From Spirochaetales bacterium (lineage in GTDB: Bacteria > Spirochaetota > Spirochaetia > DTKZ01), in NCBI GenBank assembly GCA_031274005.1, contig JAISQU010000347.1, forward strand, positions 1-13,736: a DNA stretch of 13,736 nucleotides, read 5' to 3'. This document shows positions 6,414 through 12,434 of this stretch, in pieces; the stretch's first letter is position 1; the number at the start of each line of letters is the position of its first letter. Position numbers and translations under genes: made by a program. The notes beneath the pieces were generated by a model. It did not search any database. It worked only from the letters and a program-made list of their open reading frames with translations, and had not been told where the DNA came from.

Positions 6414-7430
6414 ATGTTTAAGAACGTGTACAAGAACGATCCTATGAAAAGGGAGCAGCATGAGGCCGTCCGAAAAACGGCGGGGTGGTACTATTTTACC
6501 CACCAGCTGCTTGAGATTTCCGGCAAAGACGCCACGGCTTTACTGGACCGCGTCTATCCAAACCCCATAGCCACGCTGAAAAACGGCGGGGCGAGGTATA
6601 CAACGATGCTGAATGAAGATGGCCTAATCATAGACGATGTAGTCATATTCCGCCTGGAGGAAAACAAATATTGGATTTCAACACTTTTTGTGAGAAAGCT
6701 GATTGCCTGGCTCGATGCCCATAAAGGCGAAAGCAAGGTTGAATACAAAAATATAACCGATGTTACGGATATGTACGCGGTTCAGGGCCCGAAGTCCAGG
6801 GATCTTTTAAACGCCATCCTGGCGGAAAAAGTTGACGACCAGAAGTTCTTTACTATCAGGGAAAACAAAATCGGCGATGTGCCCGTAAAAATTTCCAGGG
6901 CCGGTTTCACGGGCGAAAAAATCGGGTACGAAATTTATGTCGCGCCGGAACAAAAAGGGATAGTCGAAGCAAAGCTCGCGGAGAACGAAAAGGCCTTCGG
7001 CGCCCTGCGGATCACGGAATTCCAGATCATGGTTTTGACCCTTGCGACCGAAAAGGGCTTCTACCTCATGTGCGACATTGGCAAAACAAACCCCTTTGAA
7101 GTCGGTTTAGACCGGGGAATCAACTGGGACAAAGACTTTATCGGCAAAGAAGCTTTGCTTAAGGTAAAAGCGGAAGGAGCAAAGCGTCAGCTTCTCGGTT
7201 TTACGGTTGACGAAGATGACGTGTTTATAGCGTCAAAGGATAAGGGCGGAGTAGGCGACCTGGTAATTGTTAAGGGCGAAGAAGTCGGCAGGGTAACCAA
7301 GTGTACCTACGGGTTTACCGTCGGGAAGAATATCGGATACGCCTTGGTTGAGAGCGCAAAAACCCAAGTGGGCGATACGGCGGTGATTAACGGATATACG
7401 GCGGTATTAACAGACAGAGTTTTTGTGTGA
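6414..7430 (+). CDS. GcvT-like aminomethyltransferase family protein (putative tetrahydrofolate methyltransferase/demethylase)
   Basis: A 338-residue cytoplasmic protein of the GcvT/folate-binding family. Marks of the fold are MLNEDGLIIDDVVIF (65-79), whose Asp pair corresponds to the catalytic Asp of GcvT, then QGP (124-126), RAGFTGEKIGYEIYV (162-176), PFEVGLDRGINW (227-238) and FIGKEAL (242-248). The usual Arg of the RLEAG segment is replaced, reading LATEKG. Genes for the glycine-cleavage H, P and L proteins are absent nearby, so this is probably a specialised paralogue that moves a methyl or methylene group from a methylated substrate to tetrahydrofolate, as DmdA and LigM do. It is shorter at the N-terminus than true GcvT (about 360 residues). 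AGGGG lies about nine bases before the ATG at 6414; Met11 is a possible alternative start. It forms an operon with the preceding gene. The substrate is unknown. Confidence 0.88.
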   Translation: MFKNVYKNDPMKREQHEAVRKTAGWYYFTHQLLEISGKDATALLDRVYPNPIATLKNGGARYTTMLNEDGLIIDDVVIFRLEENKYWISTLFVRKLIAWLDAHKGESKVEYKNITDVTDMYAVQGPKSRDLLNAILAEKVDDQKFFTIRENKIGDVPVKISRAGFTGEKIGYEIYVAPEQKGIVEAKLAENEKAFGALRITEFQIMVLTLATEKGFYLMCDIGKTNPFEVGLDRGINWDKDFIGKEALLKVKAEGAKRQLLGFTVDEDDVFIASKDKGGVGDLVIVKGEEVGRVTKCTYGFTVGKNIGYALVESAKTQVGDTAVINGYTAVLTDRVFV

Positions 7431-7673
7431 TACAGAAGGAATAGCAAAGAACAGTTCATCAGCGGAATACTGCTTCACCGCAACGGGTATCCCTGGGAGT
7501 TCGACAGACCGGTGGATTATCTCTGCGGCAAAGTCGGCGTCTACCTCGGCGGTATCGATACCCTGATTGATAATGGGTACTTTGCCGCCCAGGTTGTACC
7601 TCAAATTCCGCCCGAAAATAACCCCCTTCCTCTCCTTCAACTAACCCCCTTAAAGCGGAAATTTCTGTCTTGA
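7431..7673 (+). pseudogene. Unrecognised coding remnant after the GcvT-like gene
   Basis: Directly after the GcvT-like stop, and in the same phase, 80 codons stay open to TGA at 7671. Third positions are rich in G/C like the neighbours, and the reading includes GYPWEFDRPVDYLCGKVG and YLGGIDTLIDNGYFAAQVV. There is no ATG or ribosome site. A one-base shift near 7590 would give a tail ending ITPFLSFN just before the terminator, which might fit a barrel protein end. I do not recognise the family. An antisense TTG-started frame (7407-7640) looks like a shadow. Confidence 0.35.
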
Positions 7674-7687
7674 CAGGGGTTTTTTTA
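7643..7687 (+). terminator. Probable terminator of the GcvT-like unit
   Basis: AACCCC (7643-7648) pairs with GGGGTT (7676-7681) across a 27-base loop, followed by a run of T to 7686. The stem is short, so confidence is moderate, but the place is right: between the GcvT-like unit and the regulator's own promoter. Confidence 0.6.
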
Positions 7688-7718
7688 GGCTATGCCTTGT
7701 AAATTCTAAATTTTTTCT

Positions 7719-7747
7719 TTGACAACTGCGCATATTTCAGGTACACT
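7719..7747 (+). promoter_or_regulatory. Sigma-70-type promoter of the LuxR-type gene
   Basis: TTGACA (7719-7724), a 17-bp spacer and TACACT (7742-7747, four of six) lie 57 bp before the regulator start. No TACCCAA-type heptamer is present, so the regulator gene seems to be expressed steadily and not by its own operator type. Confidence 0.75.
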
Positions 7748-7804
7748 ATATGGGGCAAACTTCTTCAGGCTTTTTCAACTTTAAGGTATGGAGGAGGAAA
7801 GCGT

Positions 7805-8584
7805 ATGGGTTATCAAACTGACACGAATGTTCCATGGTCAAAAATCAACGATTTTTTGCTTGACTGCGGAAGAATCAATAATCCCAGGGATTTCAGTATC
7901 CGGGTGCTTCAAAAATTGGATTCCCTTATCCCCTATGATCAGGGGCATGTCTATTTTCTTGATTATAAGGGAAAGGTGGTTGACGAGTTCCTGGTCGGCA
8001 CGGATCCGCAATTTATCAGGGATTATCATGAGTATTACTCAAAAATAGAGGGCGGGCGCTATTCGGTTTCCAAGGGGGTTAAGAAACAGGACAGCTCCAT
8101 TTGCGAAATTGAAAAACTTGTGTACGATTGGACCGCGCAGGAAGATGATGAATTTATATCCCGCCATCTTAGGCCGTATGGTATTAGGCACACCTTTGGG
8201 CTGGGATTGTATGACATCGGTAAGTCGGTCCAAAGCGCCTTCATTTTAAATCGTGTCAGCCGGGTAAAGTACACCATAGCGGAAATGAGGATCATAGCCA
8301 ATATTCGGCCCCACCTGAACAATCTGTTCAAAAACTTTTTTTACAATAGCCCGGGCAGCGAGGTAAACACCGGCGGCACGATTCCCGGTCTTACGGCCAG
8401 GGAAAGCGAAATCGCACTCTTGTTGTGCAAGGGCTTCGCGCCGGTACTCATCGGCAAGCAATTGTGCATCAGCCTGGAAACGGTGTACAAACATATAGCC
8501 CATATTCACGCAAAAATGAAGGTTTCCACCCAGCAGGAATTGCTGGTAAAGCTGTATAGCGGTCATTTGCCCCTCCCCAGCTAA
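7805..8584 (+). CDS. LuxR/NarL-type transcription regulator with an N-terminal sensor-like region
   Basis: A 259-residue DNA-binding protein. The C-terminal GerE-type helix-turn-helix spans about 194-256: GLTARESEIALLLCKG, then ISLETVYKHIAHIHAKM and the closing KVSTQQELLVKL. The first 180 residues have no receiver-domain Asp pattern; they read like a GAF- or autoinducer-type sensing domain, so a small ligand may control it, but no ligand motif is certain. The start has GGAGG seven bases upstream; an earlier ATG at 7788 is in another frame. It is the only intact copy of three related regulators in the window (remnants at 9023-9508 and 9928-10283). Its domain type fits the 7-2-7 palindromes before the VOC/MDR genes and the 5157 unit, so I infer it is their activator. 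Its own promoter looks constitutive. Confidence 0.92.
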   Translation: MGYQTDTNVPWSKINDFLLDCGRINNPRDFSIRVLQKLDSLIPYDQGHVYFLDYKGKVVDEFLVGTDPQFIRDYHEYYSKIEGGRYSVSKGVKKQDSSICEIEKLVYDWTAQEDDEFISRHLRPYGIRHTFGLGLYDIGKSVQSAFILNRVSRVKYTIAEMRIIANIRPHLNNLFKNFFYNSPGSEVNTGGTIPGLTARESEIALLLCKGFAPVLIGKQLCISLETVYKHIAHIHAKMKVSTQQELLVKLYSGHLPLPS

Positions 8585-8634
8585 ACTTGGCCTGCAGAAT
8601 ATGCGCGCTAAGAATTCTAAAAAAATTTAACCCC

Positions 8635-8703
8635 AAAGGCGACAAAGGGAAGAAAACAAGAAAATGTGATCTATTCTTCTCTTCCTTCGGCGCCTTTGCG
8701 GTT
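8635..8703. terminator. Imperfect long hairpin, possible two-way terminator
   Basis: AAAGGCG (8635-8641) pairs with CGCCTTT (8691-8697), and purine-rich inner sequence on the left (GGGAAGA) faces pyrimidine-rich sequence on the right (TCTTCTCTTCC). It lies 50 bp past the regulator stop and just past the end of the minus-strand remnant at 8712, with weak T-runs on both sides. A terminator for both directions is plausible but not certain. Confidence 0.4.
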
Positions 8704-8711
8704 TTCCTACT

Positions 8712-8837
8712 CTAACTGGGGCAGTGGTCCACGACCTTAACGGCGGTGTATTTATCCGCATGGGAACTCGTCTGCATGACGGCGCTAAGGCAGATATTCG
8801 GGCCACCTTGCGAATGTTCCTCATTTCCCCAACTCAT
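8712..8837 (-). pseudogene. Small minus-strand remnant, 41 codons
   Basis: The frame opens at ATG 8837 and reads SWGNEEHSQGGPNICLSAV, later MQTSSHADKYTAVKVVDHCPS, then TAG. The residue mix looks like a real protein tail and not chance, but I do not recognise the family. No ribosome site precedes it. It lies just behind the 26-codon ORF at 8841-8921, and both may be pieces of one deleted gene. Confidence 0.35.
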
Positions 8838-8840
8838 GCT

Positions 8841-8921
8841 TTATCCCCGGCATTGCCGTGCCAAGCTTTTTGATCGGATCGATTCAAGGCGTTCATTTGC
8901 CAAACGGTACTTTTTACTCAT
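8841..8921 (-). pseudogene. Truncated ORF of 26 codons with an intact promoter and ribosome site
   Basis: This minus-strand ORF begins MSKKYRLANERLESIRSK and stops after 26 residues. Its start has GGAGGGAATTTT directly upstream. The preceding 80 bp align with the control region of the 5157 gene, including TTTAATCAAT and the ribosome site. It looks like the start of a once-regulated gene, now dead. The product is unknown. Confidence 0.45.
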
Positions 8922-8954
8922 AAAATTCCCTCCATAACATCTTTCATTGATTAA

Positions 8955-9002
8955 ATTATGCGGCCTATTTATCGATACAAAATACATAAAATTATGTAAT
9001 TT
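8955..9002. promoter_or_regulatory. Diverged palindromic operator and -10 box before a dead gene
   Basis: TACATAA (8983-8989) and TTATGTA (8992-8998) form a perfect 7-2-7 palindrome around AA, extended as AAATACATAA on the left (8980-8989). CATAAT on the minus strand (8960-8955, five of six) is centred 33 bp from the palindrome centre. The left flank ends 58 bp before the remnant's ATG at 8921, as at the two main operators (56 and 59 bp). Confidence 0.5.
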
Positions 9003-9022
9003 AACTTTTTTTGCGATTAATT

Positions 9023-9508
9023 TTATAGCGAGGCGGTTACGGAAGGATTCTCAATATCCATAAGTTTTAGGATGAGTTCCTGCCGATTGGATACATTCAG
9101 TTTGAGGTGAAGATTCGCGATATAGCGGTACACGGTAGCCGGACTCAAATACAGCTTTCTGCCGATATTCGCGGGGGTTACCCCTTTGCGTATCAGATCC
9201 GCTATTTCCTGCTCCCGTTTTGTCAAGCCGGGGCGTTCATTTAAAACCTTTACGCAATGCGGGGGACGATCCTGAAACACGAACATATTCCTATGAAGGT
9301 TATCAAGATGCCCCTGGACAATACGCAGAAGGGTTGTTTCCCCTTCGGTGTATTCTATGTCTCTGGTCCGATCCAATGAACAGACGCATCTTACAGAATT
9401 TCCGGCATCGCACAAATAGAAGCTCGCGCTGTGGCGCAGGCCCAGGGGTCTGATATAATCCAGGGTAAATTCACCCTTCGGTTCATCCATCCATCTGTGA
9501 ATTCTACC
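9023..9508 (-). pseudogene. Truncated LuxR/NarL-type regulator, second copy
   Basis: About 160 residues remain. Homology to the intact regulator at 7805-8584 starts at IHRWMDEPKGEFTLDYIRP, matching its VYDWTAQEDDEFISRHLRP, so roughly the first 105 residues are missing. The C-terminal helix-turn-helix is complete: GLTKREQEIADLIRKGVTP, LSPATVYRYIANLHLKL and SNRQELILKL. An ATG at 9490 could start a 155-residue DNA-binding fragment, but no good ribosome site is seen. The break lies at a run of ten G, beyond which is an SDR start. A truncated DNA-binding protein could still occupy operators if made; most likely it is a dead gene. Confidence 0.7.
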
Positions 9509-9516
9509 CCCCCCCC
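9507..9516. repeat. Homopolymer run of ten C/G at a gene-fragment junction
   Basis: Ten C on the plus strand mark the join between the SDR start and the LuxR-type remnant. With ten bases the SDR frame does not enter the regulator frame; eleven would fuse them. Such runs are prone to slippage and also to sequencing error. Confidence 0.8.
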
Positions 9517-9609
9517 GTAAGCGAAGGCGATACTGCGGGCCAAACCGGTCAGGCCGACTTTCGCGCCCGTAACCAGGGCGATCTTATCCCGCAGTCTGCC
9601 TTCGCTCAT
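9507..9609 (-). pseudogene. N-terminal fragment of a short-chain dehydrogenase
   Basis: From ATG 9609, with GGGAGG just upstream, the frame reads MSEGRLRDKIALVTGAKVG then LTGLARSIAFAYGGG. This matches the first beta strand and the cofactor-binding glycine loop of SDR enzymes, though the TGxxxGxG pattern is altered. Homology ends at ten consecutive G on this strand (9516-9507). The start is 11 bp past the stop of the MDR fragment at 9621, so the ancestral order was an MDR-SDR operon. Confidence 0.7.
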
Positions 9610-9620
9610 TTATACCTCCC

Positions 9621-9925
9621 TTACTCCATGTCCAGAATAACTTTGATAGCCCTAGTGCGATCCCGGGCCGTTTTAAAAGCCTCATTAATCTCTTCCAGTT
9701 TATAGTGATGGGTGATAAGATCCGCAGCGCATGTTTTGCCGGAAGACAGTAAGTTTATCACTTACACAATATCCTCATGCTCGTAGGCGACGGAACCCAT
9801 GATGATCGCCTCAGCAGACACGAGGCGCGCCAGCAGAACCGGTTTCTGGGTACTGCTGATGGCAACCATGGACAGCCGGGAACCGCGTTTTGCCATCCTG
9901 ATATACTCATCAGGAATATTTTCAC
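9621..9925 (-). pseudogene. C-terminal fragment of a second MDR dehydrogenase, with an internal stop
   Basis: The minus strand reads IPDEYIRMAKRGSRLSMVAI, then SAEAIIMGSVAYEHEDIV, an in-frame TAA at 9762-9764, then VINLLSSGKTCAADLITH and the tail EINEAFKTARDRTRAIKVIL to the natural stop at 9621. This is the last third of a zinc-type MDR protein (the GS-x-x-Y and LITH-x-Y elements near the end). Its N-terminus and cofactor domain are lost at the junction near 9925 with an oppositely oriented regulator fragment. It is not a copy of the MDR at 3661-4692: the ends differ clearly. Confidence 0.75.
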
Positions 9926-9927
9926 CG

Positions 9928-10283
9928 CCGGCAAAATACAACCCCGCGGAATTAAAAATAATGGCCAATATCCTGCCCCACCTGAACAATTTATACAAAA
10001 ACTTTTTTTTAATAATTCAGGGGGAGGTCCAAATGCCGGCGGCGCGATCCCCGGCCTTACGGCAAGGGAAAGCGAAATAGCCGGTTTGCTGTACAAAGGC
10101 TTTGTGCCTAAGGTCATTGGCGATCGCTTGTCCGTCAGTCTGACCACGGTAAACACCCATATAGCCCATATTTATGAAAAAATGGCAGTTTCCAGCAGGC
10201 AGGAATTACTGGTAAGACTGCACAACGGTCATTTTTCGCGGTCCGGAGGCGGCAATCCGGTTTTACTCAATGAGTATCGTTGA
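9928..10283 (+). pseudogene. Truncated, frameshifted LuxR/NarL-type regulator, third copy
   Basis: The first frame reads PAKYNPAELKIMANILPHL and NNLYKNFF, matching VKYTIAEMRIIANIRPHL and NNLFKNFF of the intact regulator. A run of eight T (10003-10010) then breaks the frame; one more T would restore it. The second frame continues GGAIPGLTARESEIAGLLYKG, then SLTTVNTHIAHIYEKM and SSRQELLVRL, ending at 10283. The N-terminal 150 residues are absent. It is the copy closest in sequence to the intact regulator. Its last 17 bases overlap the tail of the DUF4276 gene on the other strand. Confidence 0.75.
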
Positions 10284-10854
10284 TGATTTTTTCCAAATTT
10301 CTGTAGAGTACAGTAAAACTGTGGGATTTGTTTTCCTGGGGTATCATATGCGGGGTTATGATTCTGGCGCCTTGAATTTTGCCATAGGTTTCTTTCCTTT
10401 TTCTGTTTTTTACAAGTAGCTCTAATTCTTTTGAGGGTTTTTCAATCCCGTCAGACTCCCGATACTTTTTTTGATTGCTGAATTTTGAAATATTTTCAAT
10501 CCCAAGCCCTTTTTCGACCGCGTTTAAGTCTCCCAGGAAAAAACTTTCAAGCTCATGGCAGGCAACTATGACAATTGCATCTTTTTTGTCTGCATTATCG
10601 CATTTTTTTTGAAGTTTTTCTTTAATAACAATGCAATCACCGGAATCTTGATCCCGCATGATCAAAAAAGTAGTATTTGGTGTACGCCAGTCTTTTAAGC
10701 GTTTTTCAAGATTCTTTTCTAAATCCTGCTTGCCTTCATAAACGCTGTAAAATATTGTCACCCTTTCGGGATCAATGCAAAAATTATTTTTTATAAGTTC
10801 TATTAAGAATGCTCTTGCCGATGGCTCCTCAAGAAAAAACGCAATAGTTTTCAT
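10267..10854 (-). CDS. DUF4276 family protein, TOPRIM-like nuclease candidate
   Basis: A 195-residue protein. FFLEEPSARAFL (6-17), RDQDSGDC (67-74) and CHELESFFLGD (99-109) match the DUF4276 pattern of an early Glu, an Asp-x-Asp-type acidic pair and an ELESxFLGD block. These acidic residues are laid out as in TOPRIM-type metal-dependent nucleases. DUF4276 proteins commonly lie next to an AAA ATPase, as here: the gap is only seven bases and the ATPase comes first, so they form one operon. By analogy with the PARIS pair (AriA ATPase, AriB TOPRIM effector) this could be the toxic effector of a phage-defence module; that is inference. Base composition is AT-rich compared with neighbours, a sign of transfer. 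The C-terminus looks complete. Confidence 0.85.
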   Translation of the reverse strand: MKTIAFFLEEPSARAFLIELIKNNFCIDPERVTIFYSVYEGKQDLEKNLEKRLKDWRTPNTTFLIMRDQDSGDCIVIKEKLQKKCDNADKKDAIVIVACHELESFFLGDLNAVEKGLGIENISKFSNQKKYRESDGIEKPSKELELLVKNRKRKETYGKIQGARIITPHMIPQENKSHSFTVLYRNLEKIINDTH

Positions 10855-10861
10855 TGTGGGT

Positions 10862-12040
10862 TCACATCCTTGAAAAGCCCTGTTTCCAGAGATAACCCAT
10901 TTGATCGCCCTCCGCCATGTATGCTTTTATTTGTTCATCGTCATTTGCCCTGAATACTGTTGTAATTCCCTGCTTTTTTGTGAGCCAAAAGACTTCTTCA
11001 ATTTTCATTGCGTTTAAAAAATCAGGGGAATGGGTTGATACAAAAACCTGTCCCCCTCTGTTTGAATAAGCGCGGAATTCCTCCGCAAGTTCCATCATTA
11101 ATTGCGGATAAAGTTGATTTTCAGGTTCTTCAACACACAAGAGCGGATGCGGGCTTGGATCATACAGTAAAACAAGATAAGCAAACATTTTAATTGTCCC
11201 GTCTGATACATACCTGTCGATAAAAGGATCCTTAAAGGCGCCATCCCCAAACTTTAACAACAAATGACCATTGGAAAGCAATTCTGTTGAAATGCTTTCA
11301 ATACCGGGTACCCGGATTTTCATTTTTTCCAGGATCGTATCAAAAATATCCCTGTGGTTTTCATATATATCATTTGCGATTAGCTGCAAATTACTGCCGT
11401 CTTCGGAAAGATGCTCTGAATAGCCGGTTATTTCCTTGGCGCCGCGAGCCGCTTCAATATGAAAATCCGACACATGCCAGTTTTCTATCAACTGCCTGAA
11501 AGCATTTGCCGCCTTGAACTGCTGAAATTGCCCCAAACCTTTGACCGCCAAAATATCAGCGCTTTCCAGAGGCTGATCCTTTCGATCCAACTCTTCATCA
11601 GTTTTGGCAAAATCTTCTTCATTACTGATGGCATATCCCCTTCCTTCCTTGTAATCAAGGAAGTGAAACGGGGAACCGTGTTCACCCCGTTTGTAGCTTA
11701 AATATTCCCGTAAAATTATTGGATGATTTTTTTTATTTCCAATTTCAAGATGATAGGTAACCAGCCGTTCCTTAGCTGTTATTTCAAGCCTGTATTGCAA
11801 TTCTATCATGATACTTTCTGTTTCGTGATTTCTTGAGACCACCTCCTTAAATCCCCCCCGGCTCTGTAAAGCTTTTGTTACATTAAGGGATAAACAATCT
11901 TTGAGAAAACCAAAAACATCAAAAAGTGTGCTTTTCCCAACGCCATTGGCCCCAACTATGACGCAAAATCCGGGGATATTTTTTATTTCCGTATTTTGAA
12001 AGGTTCTATAATTTTGCAGCCTGATTGTTTCTATCCTCAT
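10862..12040 (-). CDS. AAA/ABC-type ATPase of a two-gene defence-like module
   Basis: A 392-residue ATPase of the SMC/OLD-like group (AAA_21-type, predicted ATPase of the RecF-like fold). It starts with the typical MRIETIRLQNYRTF and has Walker A GANGVGKST (30-38), a signature-like YVSDGTIKM (277-285), Walker B LLCVEEPEN (300-308) with catalytic Glu, and the switch STHSPDFL (335-342). No coiled-coil arm of SMC length is present. I choose ATG 12040 because GGAG lies seven bases before it; the ATG two codons earlier (12046) is too close to that site. It is followed after seven bases by the DUF4276 gene. It likely senses a trigger and controls the DUF4276 protein. All motifs look intact, so it is probably active. 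Confidence 0.92.
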   Translation of the reverse strand: MRIETIRLQNYRTFQNTEIKNIPGFCVIVGANGVGKSTLFDVFGFLKDCLSLNVTKALQSRGGFKEVVSRNHETESIMIELQYRLEITAKERLVTYHLEIGNKKNHPIILREYLSYKRGEHGSPFHFLDYKEGRGYAISNEEDFAKTDEELDRKDQPLESADILAVKGLGQFQQFKAANAFRQLIENWHVSDFHIEAARGAKEITGYSEHLSEDGSNLQLIANDIYENHRDIFDTILEKMKIRVPGIESISTELLSNGHLLLKFGDGAFKDPFIDRYVSDGTIKMFAYLVLLYDPSPHPLLCVEEPENQLYPQLMMELAEEFRAYSNRGGQVFVSTHSPDFLNAMKIEEVFWLTKKQGITTVFRANDDEQIKAYMAEGDQMGYLWKQGFSRM

Positions 12041-12061
12041 ACACATGCTCCTTTGGACATT

Positions 12062-12077
12062 ATGGCCTGTAAGCCAT
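12062..12077 (-). promoter_or_regulatory. Short hairpin at the 5' end of the ATPase transcript
   Basis: ATGGC and GCCAT, five bases each, enclose a six-base loop at the predicted transcription start. A 5'-terminal hairpin can stabilise mRNA, or the palindrome may be an operator for self-control. Either role is inference. Confidence 0.4.
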
Positions 12078-12084
12078 TTTTAAG

Positions 12085-12114
12085 ATTATATCATAGAGGA
12101 GTACACGGTATCAA
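12085..12114 (-). promoter_or_regulatory. Sigma-70-type promoter of the ATPase/DUF4276 operon
   Basis: On the minus strand TTGATA (12114-12109), an 18-bp spacer and a perfect TATAAT (12090-12085) lie about 45 bases before the start. The predicted transcript begins near 12078, right at a small hairpin. Confidence 0.8.
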
Positions 12115-12204
12115 CGGCCCGCGGGGATAAAATCAGGAGCTTAGGCCGTCCGCACTGATACTACAGCCAGCCTCACAGGAACAATCCTGCCGCCCGCCGC
12201 AAGC

Positions 12205-12335
12205 GCGGTAGTTCCTTATGCAGGGTCGCTGGGTAAGCCAGGCGGCAAGACCGGTATCGAGAAAATACAATTTGGGCGTGCGGATCATCCGTTTTGAGAC
12301 ATTGATATGAAAAGGCCACAACAAGGGTCGTATTT
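12205..12335 (-). pseudogene. Fragment of a DUF4143-type AAA ATPase
   Basis: A minus-strand frame reads LLWPFHINVSKRMIRTPK, then LYFLDTGLAAWLTQRP. The SKR-x-x-K/R-x-PKLYFLDTGLAA block is the hallmark of the DUF4143 domain at the C-terminal half of a common family of chromosomal ATPases. The ATPase domain and the rest are absent, and the flanking frame does not continue the homology. The stretch 12041-12410 holds otherwise only the ATPase promoter. Confidence 0.7.
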
Positions 12336-12384
12336 TCCTTCCGGCGGCCCTTGTCGTATTTCGGCTCCGGCAAAAAAGGCTCGT

Positions 12385-12434
12385 AAAAATCCTTCGGCTA
12401 AACTTCCGGATCACAAAAGCCGGAGGCGAAGGAT
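12385..12434 (-). terminator. Terminator overlapping the end of the nuclease lipoprotein gene
   Basis: ATCCTTCG (12389-12396) and CGAAGGAT (12427-12434) form a perfect 8-bp stem, with an inner CCGG/CCGG pairing, and on the minus strand run straight into TTTTT. The gene's stop codon lies in the loop. Confidence 0.7.

Noticed and set aside
7407..7640. A 77-codon minus-strand frame with a TTG start.
   Set aside because: The opposite strand shows the better third-position pattern and a terminator in the matching direction; there is no recognisable family.
9777..10283. A 168-codon plus-strand gene.
   Set aside because: Only the part from about 10010 matches a LuxR-type protein; the front is antisense to the MDR fragment, so the long frame is a by-product of the junction and frameshift.
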